Shown here: piece by piece, positions 28,206-37,544 of the stretch
Layout: each line of letters opens with the position of its first letter
Position numbering within the stretch: position 1 is the first letter of the stretch
Origin: Pseudooceanicola atlanticus
GTDB lineage: Bacteria > Pseudomonadota > Alphaproteobacteria > Rhodobacterales > Rhodobacteraceae
DNA length: 64,000 nt
Assembly: GCF_000768315.1 (NCBI RefSeq)
Contig: NZ_AQQX01000004.1
Location: 484,759-548,758, forward strand
Direction: 5' to 3'
Made by a program: the position numbers and the translations under genes
Notes under the pieces: generated by a model
Database searches by the model: none
What the model was told of the DNA's origin: nothing
The model's input: the letters and a program-made list of their open reading frames with translations, nothing else

Positions 28206-29249
28206 ATGAGCGCGATCACGTTGCAGGGGGTCGAGAAATGGTTCGGCGATGTGCAGGTCATCAAGGGGATCGACCTGGAAGTCGCGCCGGGCGAATTCGT
28301 GGTCTTCGTGGGCCCGTCGGGGTGCGGCAAGTCCACCTTGTTGCGGATGATCGGCGGGCTTGAGGAAACATCGCGCGGGCAGATCCTGATCGACGGGCGC
28401 GACGTGACGGACCAGCCGCCGTCGGGGCGCGGGCTGACGATGGTGTTCCAGTCCTACGCGCTCTACCCGCACATGTCGGTGGCCGAGAACATGGGCTTTT
28501 CGCTGAAGACCGCGGGCGCGCCCAAGGTCGAGATCGACGAGAAGGTCGGCGCGGCGGCCGAGGTGCTGAAACTGGACGCGTTGCTGGATCGAAAGCCCAA
28601 GGACCTGTCGGGCGGGCAGCGCCAGCGGGTGGCCATCGGGCGGTCGATCGTGCGCGACCCCACGGCGTTCCTCTTCGACGAGCCCTTGTCGAACCTCGAC
28701 GCCGCGCTGCGCGTCGAGATGCGTTACGAGATCGCCAAGCTGCATCACCGGCTGGAAAAGGCGATGATCTATGTCACCCACGACCAGGTCGAGGCGATGA
28801 CGCTGGCCGACCGGATCGTGGTGCTGGAGGGCGGCAAGATCGCCCAGGTCGGCACCCCGAGAGAGCTATACGAACGGCCCGCGAACCGGTTCGTGGCGCA
28901 GTTCATCGGATCGCCCAAGATGAACGTGATGCCCTGCGCGCCCAAGGGCGGCACCTGGGAGGCCTCGGGCGTGCGCGACGGCGACGGCGCGCCGGACGCC
29001 GCGGTGGAGCTGGGCGTGCGGCCCGAACATATCTCGGTCGTGTCGGTGGGCGAAGGGGCCTGCGACGGGGTGGTCGAGGTGGTGGAATACCTGGGCGCCG
29101 ATACCTTCCTGGTGGTCGATTGTGGCGATGTCGGGCGGCTGACCGTGCGGGTCGCGGGCGACACGATGCTGCGGCCCGACACGCGGGTCGGGCTGGCCTT
29201 CGACCCGGCGCGGCTGGTCTTTTTCGACAGCGACGGAATCGTCCTTTAG
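28206..29249 (+). CDS. Carbohydrate ABC transporter ATP-binding protein (MalK/UgpC family)
   Basis: A 347-residue ATPase that starts 4 bp after the permease. Walker A is GPSGCGKST (36-44), the signature LSGGQ is at 134-138, and Walker B FLFDEP is at 155-160, followed by the switch histidine in VTHDQ. The C-terminal third is a TOBE/MalK regulatory region (VRPEHISV, LGADTFLVV). It energises import by the two permeases. It is last in the operon and is followed by a strong bidirectional terminator. MalK-type ATPases are often shared between several sugar importers, so it may serve more than this one. Confidence 0.92.
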   Translation: MSAITLQGVEKWFGDVQVIKGIDLEVAPGEFVVFVGPSGCGKSTLLRMIGGLEETSRGQILIDGRDVTDQPPSGRGLTMVFQSYALYPHMSVAENMGFSLKTAGAPKVEIDEKVGAAAEVLKLDALLDRKPKDLSGGQRQRVAIGRSIVRDPTAFLFDEPLSNLDAALRVEMRYEIAKLHHRLEKAMIYVTHDQVEAMTLADRIVVLEGGKIAQVGTPRELYERPANRFVAQFIGSPKMNVMPCAPKGGTWEASGVRDGDGAPDAAVELGVRPEHISVVSVGEGACDGVVEVVEYLGADTFLVVDCGDVGRLTVRVAGDTMLRPDTRVGLAFDPARLVFFDSDGIVL

Positions 29250-29277
29250 GGGGCGTCGTTTGACGGGCCGTGAGGCG

Positions 29278-29304
29278 TCATCCCCGGGGCTGGCCCGGGG
29301 ATGA
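29278..29304. terminator. Bidirectional hairpin between the ABC operon and putA
   Basis: A perfect 11-bp stem (TCATCCCCGGG paired with CCCGGGGATGA) with a 5-nt loop lies in the 77-bp gap where the two genes converge. A T-rich tail is weak on either strand. The CATCCCCGGG core is also a common alphaproteobacterial palindromic repeat. Confidence 0.6.
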
Positions 29305-29326
29305 ATTTGGTGCGTGGCGCCCTGCC

Positions 29327-32300
29327 CTAGCCGGCCTTGGCCAGCAGCGTGGCGTTGCCGCCCGCGGCGGTCGTGTCGATGCAGACCGCGCGTTCATGCA
29401 CGAAAAGCGACGGCGCGATGCGCGCGGTGATGAGCGGCAGGATCGCGCCCTCGCGGGCCGCAAGGGCGGCGCGGTAGGGGGCGGTCTCCATCGCGACGAC
29501 GGCGTCGATATCCAATTTCGTCAGCGCCTCGGCCGGGCAGGTCCCGTCGATGGCGGCGAGCGGCACCTTGGCCGCGACCAGCGCCTCGAGCGTGGCGGGC
29601 GCGCCGGGGGCCACGGCCAGCACCGCGTTGCCTGTGCCAAGCGCCTGCACCACCTGGTCCATCAGCACCTCAGGGTCCGACGACAGGCACAGAACGGTGC
29701 CGCGCGGCACCAGCGTCAGCCGGTTCGATTCCCCCGTCGGTCCGGGCAGGTCGATGGGGCCCATGTCGAGCGCGGCGGTCGCGCTCATCGCGTCGGGGAT
29801 GGCGCCGCGCAGGGCCGCGCGCAGGGTCGAGATACGGTCGCCCCGCATCGGCCAGTCGCCCGGGGCCAACTGCGCCAGCGCCTTGGTGATCTGGTCGGCG
29901 GGGACGTCCTTGCCCTCGGCCACGACCGGATCGGAGGGTTCCGACTTCGGCTTTCGGAACCGCGTCAGGTAAAGCGGGCCGCCGGCCTTGGGACCGGTGC
30001 CCGACAGCCCCTCGCCGCCAAAGGGCTGGGACCCGACGACCGCGCCGATCTGGTTGCGATTGACGTAGAGGTTGCCGACATGGATGCCGTCGACCACCTG
30101 CTGCACACGCCCGTCGATGCGGGTGTGCAGGCCGAAGGTCAGGCCATAGCCCTTGGCGTTCACCGCCGCGACCACATCGTCGATCTCGTCCGCGTCGAAC
30201 CGGGCGACGTGCAGGACGGGGCCGAAGATCTCGCGCTCCATTTCCTCGATGCCGGAAACGCGGAAGACATGGGGCGGCACGAAGAGCCCGTCGCTGCCCT
30301 CGGGCGCCTCGAGCTGTTTCAGCAGGCGGCCCTTGCCCTCCATCTCTTCGCAATAGGACAGGATGCCGTCGCGCGCCTCGGCGTCGATGACGGGGCCGAC
30401 ATCGGTCGAGAGGTTCCAGGGATCGCCCATGCCGAGCGCCTCCATCCCGCCATAGAGCATGTCGAGCACCCGTTCCTCCACGTCGCGCTGGACGTAGAGA
30501 ATGCGCAGGGCCGAACAGCGCTGACCGGCGGATTGGAAGGACGAGGCGAGGATATCACGCACCGCCTGTTCAGGCAGTGCCGTGCTGTCCACGATCATCG
30601 CGTTCATGCCGCCGGTTTCCGCGATCAGCATCGCATCGGGGGCGGTGTCGGCCAGTTGCCGGTCGATCAGTTTGGCCACCTCGGTGGAGCCGGTGAAGCA
30701 GACGCCGGCGATGCGCGGATCGGCAGTCAGCGGGGCCCCCACATTCGGGCCATCCCCCGGCATCAGCTGGATCACGTCCTCGGGCAGCCCGGCCTCGTGC
30801 ATCATCTGCACCGCGCGGGCGGCGATCAGCGGGGTCTGTTCCGCGGGCTTGGCGATCACCGCGTTGCCGGTGGCCAGGGCCGCTGCGATCTGGCCGGTAA
30901 AGATGGCCAGCGGGAAGTTCCAGGGGCTGATGCAGGCGATCAGCCCGCGCGCCTCGCTGTCCTTTTCGGCGCGGGGGGCCTGGTTGGCGTAGTAGCGCAG
31001 GAAATCCACGGCCTCGCGGATCTCGGCCACGCCGTCGAAGAGGCTCTTGCCCGCCTCGCGGGTGCAGAGCGCGAAGATCTCGGGCGCATTCGCCTCGTAG
31101 AGGTCGGCGATGCGGCGCAGGATATCGGCCCGTTCGGCCACCGGGGTGGCAGCCCAGCCGGGCTGTGCGGCGACGCCGCGGGCCACCGCATCCTTCACCG
31201 CATCTGCGGAGGCCTCAAAGACCGTGCCGACGACGTCTTCGGGGCGGGCCGGGTTGGTGATCTCGCGCGGGGTGCCGGTGTCGGCATCGCCCGCGCTCCA
31301 GCGGTGTTCGGCGAAGGGGGTGCGCCCTTCTTCGATCCTTGCCAAGTCGCGCGGATCGGTCAGGTCCCAGCCCTCGGCCGCCAGCCGTCCCTTGCCGTAG
31401 ATGGCGGACGGGTGGGAAATCGCCGGGTTGGGCGCGCCGTCGCAGACCGTGAAGGGATCGCGGGCGATGGTTTCGGGGGCCACGCTTTCATCGACGATCT
31501 GGTGCACGAAGGACGAATTCGCACCGTTTTCCAGCAAACGCCGCACAAGGTAGGCCAGCAGGTCGCGATGCGCGCCGACGGGGGCGTAGATGCGGCAACG
31601 CGAGCCTTCGGCCTTCAGCACCGTGTCATGCAGCGCCTCGCCCATGCCGTGCAGGCGCTGGAATTCGAAGCCCGACCGGTCCTTGCCCGCCATGTCGAGG
31701 ATCGCGGCCACCGTATGGGCGTTATGCGTCGCGAATTGCGGGTAGATGCGGTCGCGGTAGGCCAGCAGCTTGTGCGCGCAGGAGATGTAGGAGACATCGG
31801 TATTGGCCTTGCGGGTGAAGACGGGAAACCCGTCGAGGCCCATGACCTGGGCGCGCTTGATCTCGGTATCCCAATAGGCGCCCTTGACCAGGCGGACCAT
31901 GATCTTGCGGTCCAGCCGCGTGGCCAGTTCGTTCAGCCAGTCGATGACATAGCCCGCGCGGGGGCCGTAGGCCTGCACCACGACGCCGAACCCGTCCCAA
32001 TCGGCCAGGCTGTCGTCGGAGAGCACGGCCTCGATCACCTCGAGCGAGAGGTCGAGGCGGTCCTGTTCCTCCGCGTCGATGTTGAACCCGATCCGTGCAT
32101 CCTTGGCCGCGCGGGCCAGTTGCAGCGTGCGGGAGGTCATCTGCGGCAGCATCTCGTCCCGGTGGCTGACCTCGTAGCGGGGGTGCAGCGCCGACAGCTT
32201 GACCGAGATGCCGGGATTTTCGCGGATGTCGGGCTTGTTGGAAGATTGCGCGATGGCGGCGATGGCCTGGGCATAGGCCCCGTGATAGCGCATCGCGTCA

Positions 32301-32923
32301 TCCTCGGTCCGGGCGGCTTCGCCCAGCATGTCGTAGGAATAGGTGTAGCCCTCGGATTCGCGTTCACGGGCGCGTTTCATTGCCTCGCGGATGTCGCGGC
32401 CCAGCACGAATTGCGCCCCCATCTCGCGCATGGCGCGGCCAACGGCGGTGCGGATCACCGGCTCGCCCAGCCGGCGGACCATGCCACGCAGGGTGCCGAC
32501 GACGCCGTCGCCCTGTTCGTCGTCCAGAACACGGCCCGTCAGCATCAGCGCCCAGGTCGAGGCGTTCACCATCATCGAGCCGCTGTCGCCCACATGCGCG
32601 CCCCAATCATGCGGCGCGATCTTGTCCTGGATCAGGTCGTCGATGGTTTCGGCATCCGGTACGCGCAGCAGCGCCTCGGCCATGCACATCAGGGCGACGC
32701 CTTCCTTGGTGGAGAGGCCGTATTCGGCCAGGAAGCTTTCCATCATCCCCGGATCGGAGGAGGCGCGCACCTTGCGGATCAGGTCGGCGGCGCGATCGGC
32801 GATCCGCGCCCTGTCGGCATCCGACAGATCGGCCGAGGCGATCAGCCTCTCGAGGCTGGCAGCCTCCTCGGCCAGGGTGGCGTCACGCATTTGGGTCCGG
32901 ATATCGTCGAGCATGGTTGGCAC
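29327..32923 (-). CDS. putA: Bifunctional proline dehydrogenase / L-glutamate gamma-semialdehyde dehydrogenase PutA
   Basis: A 1198-residue protein converting proline to glutamate in two steps (FAD-dependent proline dehydrogenase, then NAD-dependent P5C dehydrogenase). The dehydrogenase barrel occupies about residues 80-480 (GYVIDWLNELATRLDRKIMVRLVKGAYWD; VGAHRDLLAYLVRRLLENGA). The ALDH part follows (about 520-1010), with catalytic Cys803 in QRCSALR and the general base Glu769 in ETGGMNA. About 190 more C-terminal residues resemble the conserved extension of long PutA proteins. E. coli PutA (1320 residues) has an N-terminal ribbon-helix-helix DNA-binding domain; it is missing here, so this enzyme is not its own repressor. 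Regulation should come from the divergent Lrp-type gene 122 bp away. The start has a good AGGAGGT ribosome site. Confidence 0.96.
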   Translation of the reverse strand: MPTMLDDIRTQMRDATLAEEAASLERLIASADLSDADRARIADRAADLIRKVRASSDPGMMESFLAEYGLSTKEGVALMCMAEALLRVPDAETIDDLIQDKIAPHDWGAHVGDSGSMMVNASTWALMLTGRVLDDEQGDGVVGTLRGMVRRLGEPVIRTAVGRAMREMGAQFVLGRDIREAMKRARERESEGYTYSYDMLGEAARTEDDAMRYHGAYAQAIAAIAQSSNKPDIRENPGISVKLSALHPRYEVSHRDEMLPQMTSRTLQLARAAKDARIGFNIDAEEQDRLDLSLEVIEAVLSDDSLADWDGFGVVVQAYGPRAGYVIDWLNELATRLDRKIMVRLVKGAYWDTEIKRAQVMGLDGFPVFTRKANTDVSYISCAHKLLAYRDRIYPQFATHNAHTVAAILDMAGKDRSGFEFQRLHGMGEALHDTVLKAEGSRCRIYAPVGAHRDLLAYLVRRLLENGANSSFVHQIVDESVAPETIARDPFTVCDGAPNPAISHPSAIYGKGRLAAEGWDLTDPRDLARIEEGRTPFAEHRWSAGDADTGTPREITNPARPEDVVGTVFEASADAVKDAVARGVAAQPGWAATPVAERADILRRIADLYEANAPEIFALCTREAGKSLFDGVAEIREAVDFLRYYANQAPRAEKDSEARGLIACISPWNFPLAIFTGQIAAALATGNAVIAKPAEQTPLIAARAVQMMHEAGLPEDVIQLMPGDGPNVGAPLTADPRIAGVCFTGSTEVAKLIDRQLADTAPDAMLIAETGGMNAMIVDSTALPEQAVRDILASSFQSAGQRCSALRILYVQRDVEERVLDMLYGGMEALGMGDPWNLSTDVGPVIDAEARDGILSYCEEMEGKGRLLKQLEAPEGSDGLFVPPHVFRVSGIEEMEREIFGPVLHVARFDADEIDDVVAAVNAKGYGLTFGLHTRIDGRVQQVVDGIHVGNLYVNRNQIGAVVGSQPFGGEGLSGTGPKAGGPLYLTRFRKPKSEPSDPVVAEGKDVPADQITKALAQLAPGDWPMRGDRISTLRAALRGAIPDAMSATAALDMGPIDLPGPTGESNRLTLVPRGTVLCLSSDPEVLMDQVVQALGTGNAVLAVAPGAPATLEALVAAKVPLAAIDGTCPAEALTKLDIDAVVAMETAPYRAALAAREGAILPLITARIAPSLFVHERAVCIDTTAAGGNATLLAKAG

Positions 32924-33045
32924 CTCCTGGGGCTAACGTATGGCATCAGCATAGCGCGACCACCCCGGCGATGTGGTCTGAAATTAGGCCGTAGAGGCGC
33001 CGTTATGCCTGTACTTGAAGTTTTGAAAAGGTCATATTCTCCACC

Positions 33046-33528
33046 ATGACCGACACGGCAGATCATTTGGACCGTATAGACCGCCGCATCCTGGCCGCAT
33101 TGGCCCGCGATGCGCGGCTTTCCATGGCGGCGCTTGCCGAAAAAGTGGGCTTGTCCAAGACCCCGGTGCAGACGCGGGTGAAGCGGCTAGAGGGCGAGGG
33201 CTATATCCTTGGCTACCACGCGGCGCTGAACCCCGAGCGGCTGGGCCTGGCGCAGGTGGCCTTCGTGCAGGTCACGCTGGGGTCGACCGCGTCCGAGGCG
33301 CTGGAGGCCTTCAACCGCGCGGTCCGCGACGTCCCCGAGATCGAGGCCTGCCACATGATCGCCGGCGGGTTCGACTACCTGATCAAGGTGCGCACCCGGG
33401 ACATGGCCGCCTATCGCCGCACCCTGGGCGACACGATCGCCGCCCTGCCCCATGTCGCGCAGACCTCGACCTTCATGGTGATGGAAAGCGTCAAGGACAG
33501 CGCCCCGACCGCGGCTTTGCGCGGCTGA
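33046..33528 (+). CDS. putR: Lrp/AsnC-family regulator, probable PutR
   Basis: A 160-residue regulator with an N-terminal helix-turn-helix (DRRILAALARDARLSMAALAEKVGLSKTPVQTRVKRLEGEGYI, residues about 10-55) and a C-terminal RAM ligand-binding domain (about 70-150, with VPEIEACHMIAGGFDYLIKVRTRDMAAYRR). It is divergent from putA. In Rhodobacter and Agrobacterium relatives this arrangement is PutR, a proline-responsive activator of putA. The assignment rests on family and position. Confidence 0.88.
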   Translation: MTDTADHLDRIDRRILAALARDARLSMAALAEKVGLSKTPVQTRVKRLEGEGYILGYHAALNPERLGLAQVAFVQVTLGSTASEALEAFNRAVRDVPEIEACHMIAGGFDYLIKVRTRDMAAYRRTLGDTIAALPHVAQTSTFMVMESVKDSAPTAALRG

Positions 33529-33538
33529 GGGGGCGGGG

Positions 33539-33594
33539 ATCGCCCTGGCGGGCGATGCCTCCGGCGGGAGTATTTCTGGCAAGATGAAGCGGGT
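33539..33594 (+). repeat. Rhodobacteraceae-type intergenic repeat with hairpin
   Basis: A perfect 7-bp hairpin (ATCGCCC, loop TGGC, GGGCGAT) lies just past the putR stop and is followed by GCCTCCGGCGGGAGTATTT and an AAGATGAAGC element. It may serve as the putR terminator. It is related to the element at 26901-26965. Confidence 0.55.
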
Positions 33595-33765
33595 GGATGC
33601 GCCCGGTTTGGGGCCGTCCTGCGCGGTCTGGGGGGAATCACCTGTCGGGGATCGGGCCGGGTGCGCTGTGGTCAGGGCGGTCGGTGGGGCCCGGGGCAGC
33701 AGGTCCAATTTTATGAAAATGCTTGGCTTTTGCTGGGTTCGCCGCGGCGCGGCGGAGGTGGGTTG

Positions 33766-33800
33766 TTGACATACAGGCGTTTCAATAAGACGTTTCAAAC
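33766..33800 (+). promoter_or_regulatory. Candidate promoter/operator of the TetR gene
   Basis: A perfect TTGACA (33766-33771) is followed by two direct copies of CGTTTCAA with a 13-bp period (33778-33785 and 33791-33798). The second copy abuts the ATG at 33801, leaving no visible ribosome site. A clear -10 was not found. Autoregulation by the TetR protein binding here, with a leaderless or very short leader message, is inferred. Confidence 0.4.
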
Positions 33801-34502
33801 ATGCGCTTGAACAATCGCCCCAGATCCGGTGACACGACCACGGCCATCTTGAACGTGGCCGAGGAGATGTTTGCCGAACATGGCATCGACGGGGTGACCA
33901 CACGGGCGCTGTCGGAACGGGCCGGCGTCAACATGGCGGCGGTGAATTACCATTTCGGCAACAAGGACAACCTGACGCTGGAAGTGTTCCGCGACGTGGC
34001 CCGCCGCACCGTGGAGCGCCGCCTGGCGAGCCTGGCGCGGATCGAGGCGGAGGCCGAGACGGAGGGCCGCGCGCCCTATCCCCGCGATGTCGTGGAGGCC
34101 TTGGTCGACGCCTATGTCAACGAGGACAGCCCGCGCACCGGCATCCTGCTGGCGCATCTGGTGTTGCAGCATCGCGTGCGCCCGACCGAATGGACCCGGG
34201 CGATCGTCCGCGAAGAGCTGGACGGATTTGCCGTCCGCTACATGGAGGTGTTGCACCGAGCGGTGCCGCATCTGAGCGAGCGGCAGCTGCATTGGCGCTA
34301 TCACCTGATGGTCGGCGCCGTGATGATGAGCCTGAGCGACCAGCGCTCGGACGGGCGGATGGGCCGCCTGTCGGGCGGTGTCGCCGATCCGCAAGATTTC
34401 AACCAGTTCAAGGAGGAGCTGGTTGCGTTCCTGACCGCATCGCTGGGCGGGCCGGACGGGTCCGGCGCCGGCGGGGCACGACCTGTGCGGGAGGACACCT
34501 GA
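33801..34502 (+). CDS. TetR-family transcriptional regulator
   Basis: A 233-residue regulator with an N-terminal TetR helix-turn-helix (AILNVAEEMFAEHGIDGVTTRALSERAGVNMAAVNYHFGNKDNL, residues about 14-58) and a helical ligand-binding domain. The C-terminus is Gly-rich and probably disordered. It is 100 bp upstream of the TRAP binding protein on the same strand and is the likely controller of the TRAP/MBL/GST/FAH cluster. The ligand is not predictable. Confidence 0.86.
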   Translation: MRLNNRPRSGDTTTAILNVAEEMFAEHGIDGVTTRALSERAGVNMAAVNYHFGNKDNLTLEVFRDVARRTVERRLASLARIEAEAETEGRAPYPRDVVEALVDAYVNEDSPRTGILLAHLVLQHRVRPTEWTRAIVREELDGFAVRYMEVLHRAVPHLSERQLHWRYHLMVGAVMMSLSDQRSDGRMGRLSGGVADPQDFNQFKEELVAFLTASLGGPDGSGAGGARPVREDT

Positions 34503-34602
34503 CCCGCCTGCCGCGCGGGTCATCACCGAACCGAGCCGGACCACCGGCCGAACGTTCCCGGTCCGGGCGACCGCGCCGGGGAAACCTCAGGGAGGAGGAC
34601 AC

Positions 34603-35661
34603 ATGACCAAGTATACCACAACCGCCCTCGCGGGCGTGCTGGCCGTTGCGGGCGCCCTGCCCGTCGCGGCGGAGACCTGGAACTTCACCATCATCGCGGG
34701 CCACCCGCCGCTGACCAAGGGCGTCTCGGCGATCAGCACCCATTTCGTGCCGGAGGTCAGCAAGCGCGTGGCCGAGCTGGGCCATACGATCAACTGGACC
34801 GAAGCCTATGCCGGCGCCGTCGCGCCCCCGACCGGCGTGCTGGAGGCCGTGGAAAGCGGCGTGGCCGAGTTCGGCTATGTCCCGCAGCTCTTCGAAGGGG
34901 ACAAGCTGCCGCTGGACCAGATCACCTATATCACGCCCTTCGGGACCTCGGACCTGATCAAGGTGATGGGCGTCATCGACAAGCTTTACGAAGAGATCCC
35001 GGCGATGGACGAGGCCTGGGCCGACAATGGCCAGAAGGTCCTGGCGCCAGTGGGGATCGACACCTATCACTTCGTGACAAAGTTCCCGATCGAGACCGTC
35101 GACGATCTGAACGGCCACAAGATCGGCACGGCGGGCCTGGCGCTGAACTGGCTGAAGGGCGTGGATGCGACGCCCGTGGCGGGCGCACTGCCCGATTTCT
35201 ACAATTCCATGTCCACGGGGCTCTACGACGGGATCATGACCTTTGAATCGGTCGTGGCCCCCTACAAGTTCTACGAGGTCGCGCCCTACATCACGAAGAT
35301 CAATTTCGGCGCGCAATATGCCTCGGCCCTGACGGTGAACCTGGACATCTGGGAAAGCCTGCCGGAGGACGTGCAGCAGATCATCCAGGAGGTCGCGGAC
35401 GAATATCGAGACATCGCGGCCGAAAGCTATCGCGAAGGCGGCGAGGCGTCGTTGCAGAAGGCCGTCGAGGGCGGCGCGACGATCAACGAATTGTCGGATG
35501 AACAGCGCGCGGCCTATGCGGCCAAGCTGCCCAACATCGCCCGTGAGTGGGCGGAACAGCTGGACGCGCAGGGCAAGCCGGGGACCGAGGTGCTGGAGAC
35601 CTACATGCGCCTGTCCAAGGAAGCCGGGATCGAACACGCACGGGACTGGGCCGCAGAGTGA
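34603..35661 (+). CDS. dctP: TRAP transporter substrate-binding protein (DctP family)
   Basis: A 352-residue periplasmic binding protein. A GGGAGGAGG ribosome site precedes the ATG, and a Sec signal peptide ends near residue 23 (LPVAA-E). The DctP fold is indicated by PLTKGVSAISTHFVPEV, the GTAGLALNWLKGVDATPV segment where most members have a substrate-carboxylate arginine, and DGIMTFESVVAPYKFYEVAPY. TRAP systems import organic acids with a sodium gradient. The downstream enzymes suggest an aromatic or unusual carboxylic acid rather than a C4-dicarboxylate, but the ligand is open. Confidence 0.9.
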   Translation: MTKYTTTALAGVLAVAGALPVAAETWNFTIIAGHPPLTKGVSAISTHFVPEVSKRVAELGHTINWTEAYAGAVAPPTGVLEAVESGVAEFGYVPQLFEGDKLPLDQITYITPFGTSDLIKVMGVIDKLYEEIPAMDEAWADNGQKVLAPVGIDTYHFVTKFPIETVDDLNGHKIGTAGLALNWLKGVDATPVAGALPDFYNSMSTGLYDGIMTFESVVAPYKFYEVAPYITKINFGAQYASALTVNLDIWESLPEDVQQIIQEVADEYRDIAAESYREGGEASLQKAVEGGATINELSDEQRAAYAAKLPNIAREWAEQLDAQGKPGTEVLETYMRLSKEAGIEHARDWAAE

Positions 35662-36230
35662 CCGATACCGCAGACATCAACCAGCCGCCCGGGAGACCGG
35701 GCGGCCCTGTCGTCCTGTGGCTGAACCGCGTGACGCTGGCGCTTGCGGCGATCGGCGGGCTTGGCACCCTGGGCATCATGGCGATCATCAATGCCGACGT
35801 GATCGGGCGCGGTGCCTTCGGCACCCCCGTTCCCGCCACGGCCGAGATCGTCAGCGCGGCCATCGTCGCCATCGTTTTCCTCCAGTTGCCGCAGGCCACC
35901 GCCGCGGGGCGCAACGTGCGGTCCGACATGCTGCTGAACCGGCTGGGCCGAAATGACGGCCGCGCGGGCGCGGTGCTGGACATGATCCACCATGCCGTCG
36001 GCACGCTGATGCTGGGCATTCTGCTGTATTACATCGCGCCGGGCATCCTCGATTCCATCGAAGGCAACGAGACCGTGGGCCTCTACGGCATCTTCACCAT
36101 GCCGCGCTGGCCCTTCGTGGTCTGCGTGCTGGCGGGCTGTGCGCTGACGCTGGCGCAATACGCGATGCTGACCATCGGCTTTGCCATCCGCGCCTTCGGG
36201 CCAGGCCATGACGGAGGGGCGGCGCAATGA
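35658..36230 (+). CDS. dctQ: TRAP transporter small permease (DctQ)
   Basis: A 190-residue membrane protein that starts with GTG in a 4-bp GTGA overlap with the binding-protein gene. Four hydrophobic helices are visible (LALAAIGGLGTLGIMAI; EIVSAAIVAIVFL; HHAVGTLMLGILLYYIA; WPFVVCVLAGCALTLAQYAML). It forms the inner-membrane complex with the large subunit encoded next. Confidence 0.9.
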   Translation: MTDTADINQPPGRPGGPVVLWLNRVTLALAAIGGLGTLGIMAIINADVIGRGAFGTPVPATAEIVSAAIVAIVFLQLPQATAAGRNVRSDMLLNRLGRNDGRAGAVLDMIHHAVGTLMLGILLYYIAPGILDSIEGNETVGLYGIFTMPRWPFVVCVLAGCALTLAQYAMLTIGFAIRAFGPGHDGGAAQ

Positions 36231-37531
36231 CCGGTGTCGAGATCGGGATCTATTCCATCGTCGCGATCCTCGTGCTGATCCAGCTGGGGATGCATGTGGC
36301 CATCGCGCTGATGACCGTGTCCTTCTTCGGGGTCTACCTGGTGAAGGGAAAGATGATCGTCGCCGGCGCCCTGCTGAGCCAGGCCGCGCTGGACGGGGTC
36401 GAACGCTATTCCTTCGGGGTGATCCCGCTGTTTGTCCTGATGGGCGTGCTGGTCGGGGTCTGCGGCCTGGGCCGGGACGTGTTCGACGTGGCGGGCCAGA
36501 TGTTCCGCAAGTTCCGGGGCGGGCTGGGCATCGCCACCGTCTTTGCCAACGCCGTCTTTGCCGCGGTCAACGGGACCTCCATCGCCTCGGCGTCGGTCTT
36601 TACCAAGGTCGCGGTGCCCGAGCTGATCCGGCAGGGCTATACCCCGCGCTTTTCCGTGGGCGTTGTCGCCGGGTCGTCGGTGCTGGGCATGCTGATCCCG
36701 CCCTCGCTGCTGCTGATCCTCTTCGGGATCATCGCCGAGGTGTCGATCGGGGACCTGTTCACCGCCGGCATCGTGCCGGGGCTGATCCTGGCGTTTTTCT
36801 TCTGCGCGGCGATCGTGCTGCTGGCCCGGTTCTTTCCCGGCTTCACCGGCAATCCCGGCGCGTCGGACCTGACGATCATGTCGCGGGGCACGATGCTGCT
36901 GAAATCCGCGCCGATCATCCTGCTGATCGTGCTGGTTCTGGGCGGCATCTACGGCGGCTTCTTCACCCCGACCGAGGCGGGCGGTGTCGGCGCGCTTGGC
37001 GCGCTGGTCATCGCGATGATCAAGGGACGGCTGACGGGGCGCGAGATCTGGAAGATCATGCTGGAGGTGGGGCAGGTCACGGCCTCGATCACCTTCCTCA
37101 TCATCGCCGCCCACATGTATTCGCGCCTGCTGGCCCTGACCGGGCTGCCGAACGCGATGACCGGGCTGCTGTCCAGCTGGGAGCTGGGGCTTTACGGGGT
37201 ACTGGTGCTCTACCTGATCGCCATCGTCCTGCTGGGCACGATCCTCGACAGTTCGTCGATCCTGCTGATCCTGCTGCCGCTGATCCTGCCGGTGATCCAG
37301 CCCTTCGGCGTGGACCTCGTCTGGTTCGGCATCATGACCATCATCGCGGTGGAGGTGGGGCTGCTGACGCCCCCACTCGGCGTCGCCTGTTTCGTCATCA
37401 AGGCGAACCTCGAAGACGACCGCATCACGCTCAACGACATCTTTGCCGGGGCGGCGCCCTTCGCGCTGATCATGGTCTTGCTGGTGGCGCTTGTCATCGG
37501 CATGCCCTGGCTGGCCATCGGCCTGCTCTAA
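36227..37531 (+). CDS. dctM: TRAP transporter large permease (DctM)
   Basis: A 434-residue protein with about 12 transmembrane segments that overlaps dctQ by 4 bp (ATGA). Family landmarks include IPLFVLMGVLVG, ANAVFAAVNGTSIASASVFTKVAVPELIRQGY, GSSVLGMLIPPSLLLILFG, PTEAGGVGALGAL and LLTPPLGVACFVI. It is the sodium-coupled translocation subunit. Confidence 0.94.
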   Translation: MTGVEIGIYSIVAILVLIQLGMHVAIALMTVSFFGVYLVKGKMIVAGALLSQAALDGVERYSFGVIPLFVLMGVLVGVCGLGRDVFDVAGQMFRKFRGGLGIATVFANAVFAAVNGTSIASASVFTKVAVPELIRQGYTPRFSVGVVAGSSVLGMLIPPSLLLILFGIIAEVSIGDLFTAGIVPGLILAFFFCAAIVLLARFFPGFTGNPGASDLTIMSRGTMLLKSAPIILLIVLVLGGIYGGFFTPTEAGGVGALGALVIAMIKGRLTGREIWKIMLEVGQVTASITFLIIAAHMYSRLLALTGLPNAMTGLLSSWELGLYGVLVLYLIAIVLLGTILDSSSILLILLPLILPVIQPFGVDLVWFGIMTIIAVEVGLLTPPLGVACFVIKANLEDDRITLNDIFAGAAPFALIMVLLVALVIGMPWLAIGLL

Positions 37532-37544
37532 CGGAGGACATCAC

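Noticed and set aside
29270..33049. A 1259-codon open frame on the plus strand opposite putA
   Set aside because: The minus strand encodes an unmistakable PutA. The opposite frame is Arg/Gly/His/Asp-rich with no motifs, a usual by-product of GC-rich codon use.
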